From NCBI RefSeq assembly GCF_025311495.1, contig NZ_CP104398.1, forward strand, positions 744,001 through 808,000: 64,000 bases of DNA. The letters are read 5' to 3'. The DNA is from Limosilactobacillus oris. GTDB taxonomy: Bacteria > Bacillota > Bacilli > Lactobacillales > Lactobacillaceae. A program made the position numbers and the translations under genes. This document shows positions 45,221 through 56,058 of the stretch, piece after piece (the first letter of the stretch is position 1; the number at the start of each line of letters is the position of its first letter). The notes under the pieces were generated by a model. It saw nothing but the letters and a program-made list of their open reading frames with translations. It did not search any database and had not been told where the DNA came from.

Positions 45221-46529
45221 GCTGACAGCACCGCCCCTTCTGATTCATATACCGAATCTGCCGCATGGCCTGGCTAACCCGCCGGCAACGGGCAGTCAGC
45301 CAAAAGTCAACGTGACCACCGGGCCGACTAGCAGACCGGCCCGCCCGACCAGCAATCTGGACAAGGGCCGCGCTCGAAAAGATATCATCATCGGCCCCGA
45401 GTACAAAAACATCAATTTCTGGAAAGGTCACTCCGCGTTCTAAAATCGACGTTGTAATTAGAAAGCTATACCGCCGGTCACGCATCCCCTGCACTTTCTC
45501 CAACCTCTGCGGATCCTGCGCATGGACAGTTGTGAAGCTCGTGGCAGGGAAGTAACGAGTGCAAGCCCGGGCTACGGTCGTCAGGTCAGCAACGTGGGGC
45601 ACGAAAAGCAGGAAGCGGTGCCCTTGGTGTAAACTGGTCTGCAATCGCCGCCACATCTCTGTCGGCAACCTCCCCCTTTGAACTTGTCGTCGCCAATGCC
45701 GGGCAAGGTGACACCTGATTTCAGGCAGGAGGTGGCCATGATAGCGTAAGGGCAGGTAGGTCACTTGCAAGCGGCGGTGCCGGACCTCGTTGAGCAAGTA
45801 TTCACCCGGAGTCGCGGTCAAAAAAAGCTGACCGCCCTGCATTTTACTTGCCTGTTGACTAGCATAAAAAAGAACCGGATTAGCAGCATACGGAAAGGCA
45901 TCAACCTCATCAATGATCAAGTTGTCAAAGGCATGGTAAAACCGTAACAGCTGGTGGGTCGTACACACCGTTAATTGTGCATAGCGGTACGGTTGTGACT
46001 GCCGGCCATGCAGGAGAACCATTTCCGTATTAGTGAAGGCCGCCTGCAAACGGGGATAGAGCTCTAAGCAGACGTCGACCCGGGGTGAGGCGATTGCAAG
46101 CCGTTCTCCCCATGCCAAACAGGCAGCCACTCCCTGGAAAATCATTTCCGTCTTGCCGGCACCGGTGACCGCCCAGAGGAGCTGGCGCTGGTGGGCCACC
46201 ATACCAGCAGTGACACGCTGTGCAGCCGCAACTTGTAATGGCGACAGCCGACCGCGCCAGGTTAGGACCGGCTGACTAATCGTAAATTGATTTGGCTCCG
46301 GAACATGATAAAATTTGCATAGTGTTGAAACTCGCTCCAGGTTAATACAGTGGGGACAGTAATACTCGTTATTAGGAAGTGCCGCAACTAGCTTAGGAGT
46401 CCGCTGACCGCACCGGTGACAGATGATTTCTCTTGTTTGAACCGTGATTGTCGGTAGGGTCTGAACGTGTGCGGGCACTATTTCATCTCGTCCCACCAGG
46501 ACCCGGCGGCCATAATAATCTTCCAGCAT
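45201..46529 (-). CDS. comFA: Competence helicase ComFA
   Basis: A DEAD-box-like ATPase thought to pull single-stranded DNA into the cell. The 442 residues carry a four-Cys zinc finger (CHRCG, CPHC, about 38-60), Walker A WAVTGAGKTEM, the DEVD box (IIDEVDAFPY), motif III FLTATP and the helicase C motif QIAGRAGRS. The ATG at 46529 is 7 bases after GAAGGAGG; an ATG two codons earlier is too close and the frame is open to 46568. It overlaps comFC. It is intact, with no frameshift. Confidence 0.94.
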   Translation of the reverse strand: MLEDYYGRRVLVGRDEIVPAHVQTLPTITVQTREIICHRCGQRTPKLVAALPNNEYYCPHCINLERVSTLCKFYHVPEPNQFTISQPVLTWRGRLSPLQVAAAQRVTAGMVAHQRQLLWAVTGAGKTEMIFQGVAACLAWGERLAIASPRVDVCLELYPRLQAAFTNTEMVLLHGRQSQPYRYAQLTVCTTHQLLRFYHAFDNLIIDEVDAFPYAANPVLFYASQQASKMQGGQLFLTATPGEYLLNEVRHRRLQVTYLPLRYHGHLLPEIRCHLARHWRRQVQRGRLPTEMWRRLQTSLHQGHRFLLFVPHVADLTTVARACTRYFPATSFTTVHAQDPQRLEKVQGMRDRRYSFLITTSILERGVTFPEIDVFVLGADDDIFSSAALVQIAGRAGRSASRPGGHVDFWLTARCRRVSQAMRQIRYMNQKGRCCQRELSAM

Positions 46530-46554
46530 CTTCATGCCTCCTTCACTATTTAAA

Positions 46555-46562
46555 TACGCGTA
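46555..46562 (-). promoter_or_regulatory. Possible ComX-type (cin) box upstream of comFA
   Basis: TACGCGTA matches 6 of 8 bases of the competence-sigma box TACGAATA and is 26 bases before the comFA start. Motif only. Confidence 0.25.
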
Positions 46563-46594
46563 AACCATATTTTTCCACGAAAGAAGTTTAAATT

Positions 46595-47239
46595 ATGACA
46601 ACACCCTTTTTAACCATTGCCAACGCTAGCCAAACCGAGCTAGTAATCAAAAAATCTCGCTTTATCTGCTCACTCCAGCGGATCAGCAGTGAAGAAGACG
46701 CCCAGAACTTCATCAAGGAAGTACAGGCGGCCAACCGAAAGGCCAATCACAACTGCTTTGCATACCTCGTTGGGGACCAGGACCAGGTTCAGCGGGAGAG
46801 TGACAATGGGGAACCGAGTGGGACGGCAGGGGTCCCTATCCTGGAGTCGCTGCAGATGGCGAAGCTCCATAATGTCGTCGCCGTTGTCACCCGCTACTTT
46901 GGCGGCATCAAGCTGGGGGCGGGCGGCCTCATCCGTGCGTACAGCAACGTTACTACCGAAGCCGTCCACCACGCAGGAATCGTCCAGCGAATCAAACAGC
47001 TGCAAATCGCTATCACTGTCAGCTATCGCCAGCATGATGCCCTCCTCTACTACCTCAAAGAGCACCAGCTAGCCGTCAGCAATGAAGATTATGGTATCAA
47101 CGTCACCACAAACGTTTTTATCAACGAAGCTACGGCCGATGACACAATTGCCCAGCTACAAAACCGTTTTAACTACCAATTAGAGATTCAAAAAATGGGC
47201 AGTCATTTTCACGAAATCCCATATAATCCTGCTGAATAA
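46595..47239 (+). CDS. IMPACT/YigZ-family protein (YvyE)
   Basis: 214 residues. The N-terminal UPF0029 domain carries KKSRFICSLQRI, ANHNCFAYLVG, DNGEPSGTAGVPIL and TRYFGGIKLGAGGLIRAYS. A C-terminal EF-G-V-like domain (residues 138-205) follows. Relatives affect translation (IMPACT) or act on nucleic acids; the bacterial role is not known. It is divergent from comFA with 65 bases between, as in many Firmicutes, and ends at a strong terminator. Confidence 0.92.
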   Translation: MTTPFLTIANASQTELVIKKSRFICSLQRISSEEDAQNFIKEVQAANRKANHNCFAYLVGDQDQVQRESDNGEPSGTAGVPILESLQMAKLHNVVAVVTRYFGGIKLGAGGLIRAYSNVTTEAVHHAGIVQRIKQLQIAITVSYRQHDALLYYLKEHQLAVSNEDYGINVTTNVFINEATADDTIAQLQNRFNYQLEIQKMGSHFHEIPYNPAE

Positions 47240-47257
47240 ACTTACATGAGATACACA

Positions 47258-47297
47258 AAACGTCCCAAATTAGCTTTTGAGCCAATTTGGGACGTTT
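47258..47297. terminator. Bidirectional terminator after the YigZ-family gene
   Basis: AAACGTCCCAAATT/AATTTGGGACGTTT perfect stem with a 12-base loop, between convergent genes. Confidence 0.88.
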
Positions 47298-47325
47298 CCT
47301 AATTTTATGAGTGTACGCCACTTTT

Positions 47326-47586
47326 TTATGCCAGTAATGCTTCTGCGATATCCAAGATAATTATCAGGCCCAGCAAAGCCGCCAACCAGCAGGCAAGCCG
47401 GCGAGCGTGACGGTCGCCGGCCTTGATTTGGGGCCAAAACGCTCCCAGGTACGCTATCACAAGTAGAACGCTGCCGAGGATTCCGTAGATTCCCGAATGG
47501 AAGCCCCGGTTATCAATTGTATAGCCCGCCATTAGGAACAGGCCGATGGCAAATGCACCGCCAATTAAAATCTGTCGTTTTGACAT
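47326..47586 (-). CDS. Small three-TM membrane protein of unknown function
   Basis: 86 residues: hydrophobic segments at about 5-22, 32-53 and 64-85, with a short basic loop (KAGDRHARR) between the second and third. No known motif. It is 13 bases downstream of the KimA-type gene, so both are probably co-transcribed and it may assist or accompany the transporter. I do not recognise the family. Confidence 0.7.
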   Translation of the reverse strand: MSKRQILIGGAFAIGLFLMAGYTIDNRGFHSGIYGILGSVLLVIAYLGAFWPQIKAGDRHARRLACWLAALLGLIIILDIAEALLA

Positions 47587-47599
47587 TTAAAACACCCCG

Positions 47600-49438
47600 T
47601 TACTCGTGAAGGTGGTAGTTATAGCTGGCCACGATAATGTTTTCCCGTGAGTTCAGCAGCGCACGCAACCGGACACTGGTCTGGTTATGCAGCGCTAGTT
47701 GCCAGGGGTGCTTAGGGATAAACTGCGGTACCAAGACAGTTGTCGAGTAGTTCCGCGCCTCCGCCCGCTTGGCAATTACATCAACAAAGCGTAACGTCGG
47801 CTTGGCAATTGACCGGTAGGAAGAATGAATATCCACGAACCGGACATCCGGATACTCGGCCTTAAATTCATTGGCCGTCTTATGTTCCTTGCCCGGATTT
47901 TCATCAAAGGAAACGTGCATGGCAATGACGTAGTCCCCAATTGACCGTGCATAGTTGATTGCCCCCCGGGTCACCCGGGTAACGTTACCAACCAGGACGA
48001 TCACCGTCGCCCCATCATAATCGTGGAGCTGAACCTTCGTCTTTTCAGCTACCCGCAGCTGGGCCGCCACCTTAATGTAGTGGCTGTGGACCTTATGGAA
48101 CATGTAAAGGAGCAGTGGCATGATGATCAAGTATGGCCAAACATTGCCAAAGTGCTGCCAGAACAGAAAGGCCACTAGCGAAAGGGAAATGACCGCGCCG
48201 ACAAAGTTAATGCAGGCTTTGCCAACCCACCAGCCTTCCCGCTCCCGGAACCAGTGAATAATCATTCCGGACTGGGAGAGGGTGAACGGTACGAACACCC
48301 CGACAGCGTACAAGGGAATCAAGCTGTTGGTTTGCCCATGGAAAATCAAGATAAGGATAATAGCCCCGACCGCCAGGGAAATAATCCCATTCGAGTAACC
48401 TAGCCGGTCCCCACGGTCCATAAAGGCATGGGGCATGTACTTATCCTTTGCCATGTTAAAAGCCAAAATCGGAAAGGCTGAAAAACCAGTGTTGGCAGCT
48501 ACCGCCAAAATCATGGCCGTCGACAGCTGCAAGAGGTAAAAGCCCATCCCATGACCACCAAAAATTGCCAGGGCAATTTGGGAGAGAACCGTGGTGCGGC
48601 CATTGGGCACAACCCCGATGAAGAAGCTGAAGAAGATAATGGCAATGAAGAAGAAGGCCAAGATAGCACTCATAATTGCCAGGGTCGTCGCAGCGTTCTT
48701 TTCCTTAGGCTTATTGAAGTTAGGTACCGCGTTGCTGACGGCTTCCACCCCGGTTAGCGATGAGGAACCGGCAGAGAAGGCCCGGATAAACAGGACAACG
48801 CTCATCCCAGCAACCGGCGTGCCATAGTCAGCCGGGGCTTGGTAATGAATGTGGCCCGTTGCCACGTTATAAAGTCCCCACACAATCATGATAAAAATCA
48901 TAATAACAAAAAAGTAGACCGGCACCGTCAGGAAGTTAGCACTCTCGCTCATCCCCCGCAGGTTCATGAACATAATCAATAGAACAATGATAATCGCAAT
49001 CGGAATCGAAAATTTATAGAGGGCCGGCACAGCGGAAGTAATCGCCTCAACCCCAGAGGTCGTGGAAACCGCGACGGTCAGCATATAATCGACCAGCAGC
49101 GAACCGCCGGCAACCAGCCCCCCATTGCTTCCCCAGTTTTGGGTGGCAACAATGTAAGCACCACCGCCACTCGGGTATGCCCGGATAATTTGCTGGTACG
49201 AAAGAGTAATTGCCAGCAGTAAGACTAGCACAATTGCGGCAATCGGTACCGAGTACCAGAGCGCTGCCGCTGAGAGTGTTACCAGGACAGTCGTAATTTG
49301 CTCAGGGCCATATGCCACTGACGAAATTGCGTCAGACGAAAGCATGGCCAGCGCCTTGAACTTTGTCAGGTGCGTTTGCCCCTCATCCAAGGTCTTCAAT
49401 GGTTTCCCAATTAATACACGTTTAAGATAACGCCACAT
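47600..49438 (-). CDS. kimA: KimA-type potassium importer (APC superfamily)
   Basis: 612 residues and about 12 hydrophobic helices followed by a cytoplasmic C-terminal domain (from about 460). The sequence follows Bacillus KimA (YdaO) closely: IGKPLKTL, KALAMLSSDAISSVAYG, YPSGGGAYIVA, GGSLLVDYMLTVAVS and LTGVEAVSNAVPNF. KimA is a high-affinity K+/H+ symporter inhibited by c-di-AMP. In Bacillus a c-di-AMP riboswitch lies upstream; the 320 bases here show none. The start at 49438 follows GGAGGATAG. Confidence 0.9.
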   Translation of the reverse strand: MWRYLKRVLIGKPLKTLDEGQTHLTKFKALAMLSSDAISSVAYGPEQITTVLVTLSAAALWYSVPIAAIVLVLLLAITLSYQQIIRAYPSGGGAYIVATQNWGSNGGLVAGGSLLVDYMLTVAVSTTSGVEAITSAVPALYKFSIPIAIIIVLLIMFMNLRGMSESANFLTVPVYFFVIMIFIMIVWGLYNVATGHIHYQAPADYGTPVAGMSVVLFIRAFSAGSSSLTGVEAVSNAVPNFNKPKEKNAATTLAIMSAILAFFFIAIIFFSFFIGVVPNGRTTVLSQIALAIFGGHGMGFYLLQLSTAMILAVAANTGFSAFPILAFNMAKDKYMPHAFMDRGDRLGYSNGIISLAVGAIILILIFHGQTNSLIPLYAVGVFVPFTLSQSGMIIHWFREREGWWVGKACINFVGAVISLSLVAFLFWQHFGNVWPYLIIMPLLLYMFHKVHSHYIKVAAQLRVAEKTKVQLHDYDGATVIVLVGNVTRVTRGAINYARSIGDYVIAMHVSFDENPGKEHKTANEFKAEYPDVRFVDIHSSYRSIAKPTLRFVDVIAKRAEARNYSTTVLVPQFIPKHPWQLALHNQTSVRLRALLNSRENIIVASYNYHLHE

Positions 49439-49760
49439 TGCTATCCTCCTACTCAGTTAAGTATTTTATCATCCTCGTATGACTGAACAATGTTACAACT
49501 AATTATCCTACTTTTCAATCACCATGGCGATGAAAATTCTGATTTTCGCCATAATTGCTCATATTTCCCAGGAAATATTCCCCCTAAACAAAAAAGTGGA
49601 GACGATGAACTGACCTGACCACTTCATTGCCCCCATCCCCGTCGACGCGTAGCTTGCCTATTTGAACTGCTAGCCACAACGCGGTGGCCTTACCATGTTT
49701 AAAATAGCAAAGAGGCTGGGATTAATTCCCAGCCCCCTTTTACTTTAACTTAACTTCAAA
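49439..49760. other. 322-base region between groEL and kimA
   Basis: It contains a possible kimA promoter (TTGTTC-16-TAAAAT with an extended TG), and two inverted repeats: ATGGCG...CGCCAT with an inner GAAAAT/ATTTTC (49524-49552) and the perfect ATATTTCC-CA-GGAAATAT (49561-49578). Copy (d) of the dispersed element follows. No open frame with a ribosome binding site. Confidence 0.55.
49590..49741 (-). repeat. Dispersed 3'-flanking element, copy (d)
   Basis: It starts 20 bases after the groEL stop in the sense direction. Hairpin 1 is perfect (GGCTGGG/CCCAGCC, 49714-49734). Then come CTCTTTGCTATTTTAAA, GCGTTGTGGCTAGCAGTTCAAATAGGCAAGCTACGCGTCGAC, and a terminal AAGTGG/CCACTT hairpin (49594-49624) with TTTTTT. 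Confidence 0.8.
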
Positions 49761-51401
<1,641 letters not shown>

Positions 51402-51451
51402 TCAAATAAGAAATTCGTTTTTAAAGTGTTATGTTCTATCTTTATATTAAG

Positions 51452-51736
51452 CTAGTCGATTACAGCAACTAAGTCCTTTTCGTGAACGACAAGGTACTTT
51501 TTGCCGTTGTATTCAACTTCATTGCCGGCGTACTTGTCAAACAGTACCCGGTCGCCCTCTTTAACAGCTGGAGCAAGCTTTTGACCGTTATCAAGGGTCC
51601 GTCCCTCACCAACGGCAATTACCTTACCAGTAGTCGGCTTTTCCTTTACGTTGGAAGCAAGGACAATCCCACCAACGGTCTTTTCTTCTTCAGTTTCAGC
51701 TTGTAGAACAACGCGATCTCCTAATGGTTTTAACAC
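51452..51736 (-). CDS. groS: Co-chaperonin GroES
   Basis: The lid of the GroEL chamber. 94 residues: [11 protein letters not shown] at the start, the mobile loop [15 protein letters not shown] (about 13-27), [10 protein letters not shown] and [21 protein letters not shown]. The start is GTG 51736 with ATGGAGGGAT upstream. First gene of groESL, controlled by CIRCE and a CtsR box. Confidence 0.97.
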   Translation of the reverse strand: MLKPLGDRVVLQAETEEEKTVGGIVLASNVKEKPTTGKVIAVGEGRTLDNGQKLAPAVKEGDRVLFDKYAGNEVEYNGKKYLVVHEKDLVAVID

Positions 51737-51773
51737 GTCAATCCCTCCATCTTGTTAATTAATAAATTTGCTT

Positions 51774-51800
51774 TTAGCACTCTTGCTTGTTAAGTGCTAA
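51774..51800 (-). promoter_or_regulatory. CIRCE element (HrcA) of groESL
   Basis: TTAGCACTC-N9-AAGTGCTAA, one base from the perfect inverted repeat, in the 5' leader 38 bases before groES. A TTGCTT-18-TATAGT promoter (51813-51842, minus strand) lies just upstream. Confidence 0.9.
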
Positions 51801-51849
51801 CCGCAATTCTTACTATACACCACCCTTGACCTAAAAAGCAACTGATAAG

Positions 51850-51866
51850 TTTGACTAATTTTGACT
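51850..51866 (-). promoter_or_regulatory. CtsR box of groESL
   Basis: On the minus strand AGTCAAA-ATT-AGTCAAA is a perfect CtsR tandem heptad, upstream of the -35 box. A third half-site (GGTCAAG) lies near 51827. Confidence 0.8.
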
Positions 51867-51878
51867 ATTTCAGGTAAT

Positions 51879-51915
51879 AAAAAATCCCGCCGACACCCCA
51901 GAGTATCAGACGGGA
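51879..51915 (-). terminator. Terminator of rex
   Basis: TCCCGYC/GRCGGGA stem (one mismatch) with a 17-base loop and six T on the minus strand, 8 bases after the rex stop. Confidence 0.75.
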
Positions 51916-51922
51916 AATATCA

Positions 51923-52564
51923 CTATTTCTTATTATCAGAATAGTTCTTAATAAAGTAAATCAGTGTTTGCAGTTCATTAGTCAGGTCAATATTTTGTAC
52001 CTGAACCTCCTTCGGTACGGACAGGCGGACTGGTGAGAAGTTTAGGATTCCCCGGACACCGGCCTCAACCAGCTGGTCCGCAACCTCCTGAGCATGTTCG
52101 CCGGGAACCGTCAAAATGACAATGTCAATTTGCTGTTCCTGGAGTTGCTTTTTAATATCCGTTGCCGGGTATACCGGAATCCCGCTCTTGATCTTATTCG
52201 CTAATTCCGGCTTAGTATCAAAGGCCGCGCTAATCCGCAGGTTCGTGTCCTGGTGGAAGTTAAAGTTCAGCAGGGCGCTTCCTAGGCTGCCGACCCCGAC
52301 CAAGGCCACGCTGACCAGTGAATCCTGGTGCAAAATCCCCTTAAAGAACTTTAACAAGCTCGCTACGTCATATCCATAGCCCCGCTTTCCCAGTTCACCA
52401 AAGTAGGAAAAGTCCCGCCGAATCGTCGCCGAATCAACTTGAACCGCTTCAGATAGTTCGGTCGATGAGACCCGTTCCTTCTTCGCGTTCAGTAAAATCG
52501 TCAGGTAGCGATAGTAGATAGGTAACCGCCGTGCCGTCGCCCGTGGTATTTTCTTTGTTGTCAT
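51923..52564 (-). CDS. rex: Redox-sensing transcriptional repressor Rex
   Basis: Senses the NADH/NAD+ ratio and represses fermentation and respiration genes when NADH is low. The 213 residues consist of a winged helix ([42 protein letters not shown] with the typical IRRDFSYFG) and a Rossmann domain ([15 protein letters not shown]). The ATG at 52564 follows AGGGGGAT; upstream in-frame ATGs are not preceded by a site. Two Rex-like operators lie upstream, suggesting autoregulation. Confidence 0.96.
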   Translation of the reverse strand: MTTKKIPRATARRLPIYYRYLTILLNAKKERVSSTELSEAVQVDSATIRRDFSYFGELGKRGYGYDVASLLKFFKGILHQDSLVSVALVGVGSLGSALLNFNFHQDTNLRISAAFDTKPELANKIKSGIPVYPATDIKKQLQEQQIDIVILTVPGEHAQEVADQLVEAGVRGILNFSPVRLSVPKEVQVQNIDLTNELQTLIYFIKNYSDNKK

Positions 52565-52649
52565 CTTTATCCCCCTATTCATCTTCTTTTGCAACGTGTC
52601 CTGTAAAGTGATTGGGATGTAACTTATTAGTTGAACGGCTACGTTGCTC

Positions 52650-52711
52650 TTGTGAAATTTAGTTCCTAACTATTCTAGCAATTAACCGTCGTTTTGTGAA
52701 GCGGTATACAA
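52650..52711. promoter_or_regulatory. Two Rex-like operators upstream of rex
   Basis: TTGTGAAAT at 52650 is a perfect half-site. TTGTGAA-GCGG-TATACAA at 52694-52711 matches 12 of 14 defined bases of TTGTGAANNNNTTCACAA. They lie between rex and the divergent ABC-F gene. Confidence 0.5.
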
Positions 52712-52794
52712 AATAATTCCACTTTTTTAATAAAAGAAGGGGAAATCTGCTAAAATAATGATTGTTAGCATAATGATATTAGCGAGGTTTCAAA

Positions 52795-54735
52795 ATGATT
52801 CTGTTGCAAACAAACGACGTCGAGCGCCGCTTCGGGGCCGACGTTCTCTTCCATAATATTAACCTGCAAATCCAGGAGCACGGCCGCACGGCGCTGGTTG
52901 GCCGCAACGGAGCCGGCAAAACTACTTTGTTAAAAATGATTGCGGGAATTACCAGTCCTGACGAAGGAACCATCAGCAAGGCGAAGGACCTTTCCATCGG
53001 CTACCTAGCTCAGGATCAAGGTTTAGATAGTCAAAACAACATCTGGGCAGAGCTTGATACCGTCTTTGCCGACCTGCATAAAGAAGAACAGGCAATCCAT
53101 GACCTGGAAAAGCAGCTGGCAACCCTTGACGCCACGAGCGGCCAATACAGCCGGGTAATGGAACAGTACGACCGCCTTCAAGGAGATTTTAAAAAACGGG
53201 GCGGTTTTGAGTATGAATCCCGAATGCGGGGCATCCTCACCGGCTTTGGCTTCGGCGAAGAATACTACGACACTCCAGTTAACGCCCTTTCCGGTGGGCA
53301 AAAGACCAAGCTGGCACTGGCTAAGATTTTATTACAGGCACCCAACCTGCTAATACTAGACGAACCAACTAACCACTTGGATATGAACGTGCTGGCCTGG
53401 CTAGAAGACTACCTCAAGAGCTACCAGGGCGCCCTGCTGGTTGTTTCCCACGACCGCTACTTCCTGGACCACGTTGTCAAGGACGTCTATGATTTAGACA
53501 ACCGCACCCTCCGGCACTATACCGGCAACTACACCCAGTTTGTCCAGCACAAGCAGGAATGGTTAAAGGCGGAGTGGAAGCACTACGACCAGCAGCAAAA
53601 AAAGATTGCTAAACTGGAGGATTTCGTAAACCGTAACATCGTCCGGGCATCGACCACTAAGCGCGCCCAGGCCCGCCGCAAGCAACTGGAAAAGATGGAG
53701 CGGCTGGACCGTCCAGTGACCGATGACCAGTCCATCCACTTTCATTTCCACAGCGAAAAGGCCAGCGGCAATGAAGTGCTGGATGTTGACCAACTCAAGG
53801 TCGGCTATGACGATCAAGTCTTGGCTGGTCCCCTGTCCTTTGCGGTTCGTAAGCCCCACCGGGTCGGAATTATTGGCCCGAACGGGATTGGCAAATCAAC
53901 CCTGCTCAAGACCATCCTCAATAAAATTCCGGCGGTCAGCGGAAGCGTTAAATTCGGCGCCAACTTGGACGTCGGCTACTATGATCAGGAACAGCAGCAA
54001 CTCCACGCTGATAAGACGGTGCTGGAAGAAGTATGGGATGACCATCCAGAAGTACCAGAAAAGGATATTCGCTCCCTCCTGGGAAGTTTTCTCTTCGTTG
54101 GCGACGATGTCTATAAAGTTGTCCACGAGCTATCAGGGGGAGAAAAGGCCCGCCTAGAACTGACTAAGCTCTCGTTTCAGCCAATTAACTTCTTAATTTT
54201 GGATGAACCGACCAACCACCTGGATATTGATAGTCGGGAAGTCCTTGAGAGTGCCATCAACGAATTCCCTGGCACGGTCCTCTTCGTTTCGCACGACCGG
54301 TACTTCATCAACCAGGTGGCAACCGACATCCTGGATATGCGTAAAGACGGCATCAAGCACTACGAGGGTGACTACGATGACTACCTCGCCACGGTTGCCA
54401 AGGCAGCGACACCTAATCCAGCAAGCTCAGCCCAGTCCTCTCCCGCCGCTTCACAGGGAAAGCAATCATACCAGCAAAGCAAGGACCAGCAACGGGCCCG
54501 GCGCAAACTGCAACGAAAAGTCGACGATTTAGAGAAGCAGATGGCCCAGCTAGAAGGCCAGCAAACCGCTATTGAAGCAGAGATGAGCAAGCCGGAGGTG
54601 GCAACCGATATCGGCAAGCTGACCGACCTGCAGAAGGAACTTGACCAGCTCAAGGCACAGTCCGAAGAAGTTGAATTGGACTGGGCGGCAGCGGCCGAAG
54701 AGTTGGAAAACTTCGACCAGGAAAATCAATTGTGA
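52795..54735 (+). CDS. ABC-F family ATPase (YdiF-like)
   Basis: A soluble, ribosome-associated ATPase of the ABC-F group with no membrane domain. 646 residues contain two ABC modules: Walker A GRNGAGKTT (36-44) and GPNGIGKST (about 362), signatures LSGGQKTKLAL and LSGGEKARLEL, and LDEPTNHLD twice. The linker has the basic P-site tRNA-interaction region (KKIAKLEDFVNRN...RAQARRKQLEKM). The last 90 residues form a Gln/Lys-rich coiled coil. It is divergent from rex, as Bacillus ydiF is near ydiH. Translation factor or antibiotic-protection role not distinguishable. Confidence 0.93.
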   Translation: MILLQTNDVERRFGADVLFHNINLQIQEHGRTALVGRNGAGKTTLLKMIAGITSPDEGTISKAKDLSIGYLAQDQGLDSQNNIWAELDTVFADLHKEEQAIHDLEKQLATLDATSGQYSRVMEQYDRLQGDFKKRGGFEYESRMRGILTGFGFGEEYYDTPVNALSGGQKTKLALAKILLQAPNLLILDEPTNHLDMNVLAWLEDYLKSYQGALLVVSHDRYFLDHVVKDVYDLDNRTLRHYTGNYTQFVQHKQEWLKAEWKHYDQQQKKIAKLEDFVNRNIVRASTTKRAQARRKQLEKMERLDRPVTDDQSIHFHFHSEKASGNEVLDVDQLKVGYDDQVLAGPLSFAVRKPHRVGIIGPNGIGKSTLLKTILNKIPAVSGSVKFGANLDVGYYDQEQQQLHADKTVLEEVWDDHPEVPEKDIRSLLGSFLFVGDDVYKVVHELSGGEKARLELTKLSFQPINFLILDEPTNHLDIDSREVLESAINEFPGTVLFVSHDRYFINQVATDILDMRKDGIKHYEGDYDDYLATVAKAATPNPASSAQSSPAASQGKQSYQQSKDQQRARRKLQRKVDDLEKQMAQLEGQQTAIEAEMSKPEVATDIGKLTDLQKELDQLKAQSEEVELDWAAAAEELENFDQENQL

Positions 54736-54770
54736 CTAGGACGTAGCTAGTCTTTTAGAAAGTATAAATG

Positions 54771-54805
54771 AGCTCCAGAGTTCGGTCTTGCCGAGCACTG
54801 GAGCT
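54771..54805 (+). terminator. Terminator of the ABC-F gene
   Basis: AGCTCCAG/CTGGAGCT outer stem plus TTCGG/CCGAG inner stem. It is the same hairpin type as after hpf and galE. The T-tract is poor on both strands. Confidence 0.6.
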
Positions 54806-54861
54806 TAGTTGGTTCTTGCATTTATTAAAGTAATCAGATTAATGTCACTGCCCGCCCCATT

Positions 54862-56040
54862 TTATTTAAATAGTTTTAGCTTACCAATTCGTTCCACTGC
54901 CTCTTCCAGCCGTTCTGGCGAGATCAAAAGGCCAATCCGCACATAACCCTCGCCATGTTCGCCAAAACCATTTCCGGGTGCGACCGCCACGCCAGCCTTA
55001 TCCAACAGCAGGTCGGCAAAGGATTCACTGCTGTAACCGTCCGGCACGGGCATCCAGGCGTAAAAGGTCCCAGCCGGAACAAAGGCGTGCCAGCCGATTT
55101 TTTCTGCGGCGTTGACGAAGGCGTCGCGCCGCTCCTCATAGCGGTGAACGATTTCCGCAATAGCCGCGTCCCGCTGGGGATCCCGCAGCGCATCAATTGC
55201 CGCCTTTTGCAGTGCTGGGAAAAGACTGACAAACAGGTGGTCCTGGATTAAGTTCAGGGCGCTAATAATGTCCCGATTCCCCACCGCGAAGGCAATTCGC
55301 CAGCCGGCCATGTTAAAGGTCTTGGAGTAGGTATAAAATTCAATTCCGACCTCCTTGGCCCCCGGAGTCTGCATAAAGCTCAACGGTGCCTGCCCGTCAA
55401 AGCCCAAGGCACCATAGGCGAAGTCGCTAATAATTCCCACATGGTACTTTTGCGCCCACGCCACCAGTTCTTGATAGAATTCTTTCGTCGCCACTGCGCC
55501 GGTCGGGTTATTCGGGTAGTTGAGGTAAAAGAACTTCGCACGCCGGGCAACTTCTTCCGGGATGGACTGGAGGTCCGGTAGAAAGTTATTTTCTGCTAGC
55601 AGGGGAACCGTCTCAAACCTAACGCCGCCCAGGGCCGCGCCGGAAAAGTAATCCGGGTAGCCCGGATCCGGCAGCAAGTAAGTATCGCCCGGATTCATCA
55701 ACGCCCAGGGCAGTTCAACCAGGCCAATCTTGGAACCGCCAAGAATAGCGACCTCCTGTTCCGGGTCAAAGTGGGCCCCGTACTTTTCTTGGTAAAAGTC
55801 GGCAGCCGCCTGCTTAAATTCTGGCAGTCCCTGAAACGGTGAATACTTATGGGTCCGTGGATCAGCAACCCACTTCTGGGTCGCTTGAACAATATAGTCA
55901 GGGGTTGGCTTGTCGGGGTTCCCCTGCCCCAGGTTGATAACGTCAACCCCCGCGGCAACCTTTTGGCCTACTTTTGCCACAAGGTTAGCGAAGAACTGCT
56001 TCGGCAGTGTATCAAGTAAGTGTGATTGTTGAAATTCCAT
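54862..56040 (-). CDS. mtnE: PLP aminotransferase, MtnE type (ketomethiobutyrate aminotransferase)
   Basis: 392 residues, fold-type I. The sequence follows Bacillus MtnE closely from the N-terminus (QSHLLDTLPKQFFANLV) to the end (RIGKLKLF). It includes NLGQGNPDKPTPDYIV, YLNYPNNPTGAVAT (Asn175), SDFAYGALGFDG (Asp206, Tyr209), the PLP lysine Lys240 in YSKTFNMAGWR and GEGYVRIGLL. The expected reaction is transamination of 2-keto-4-methylthiobutyrate to methionine. It is downstream of the mtnU-like nitrilase (18 bases) behind a T-box leader. No other methionine-salvage gene is in the window. Confidence 0.87.
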   Translation of the reverse strand: MEFQQSHLLDTLPKQFFANLVAKVGQKVAAGVDVINLGQGNPDKPTPDYIVQATQKWVADPRTHKYSPFQGLPEFKQAAADFYQEKYGAHFDPEQEVAILGGSKIGLVELPWALMNPGDTYLLPDPGYPDYFSGAALGGVRFETVPLLAENNFLPDLQSIPEEVARRAKFFYLNYPNNPTGAVATKEFYQELVAWAQKYHVGIISDFAYGALGFDGQAPLSFMQTPGAKEVGIEFYTYSKTFNMAGWRIAFAVGNRDIISALNLIQDHLFVSLFPALQKAAIDALRDPQRDAAIAEIVHRYEERRDAFVNAAEKIGWHAFVPAGTFYAWMPVPDGYSSESFADLLLDKAGVAVAPGNGFGEHGEGYVRIGLLISPERLEEAVERIGKLKLFK

Positions 56041-56058
56041 GCTTATTCCCCTTTTCTC

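Noticed and set aside
49439-49760. c-di-AMP (ydaO) riboswitch before kimA
   Set aside because: Its conserved cores are absent and the distance from the likely promoter to the start is too short.
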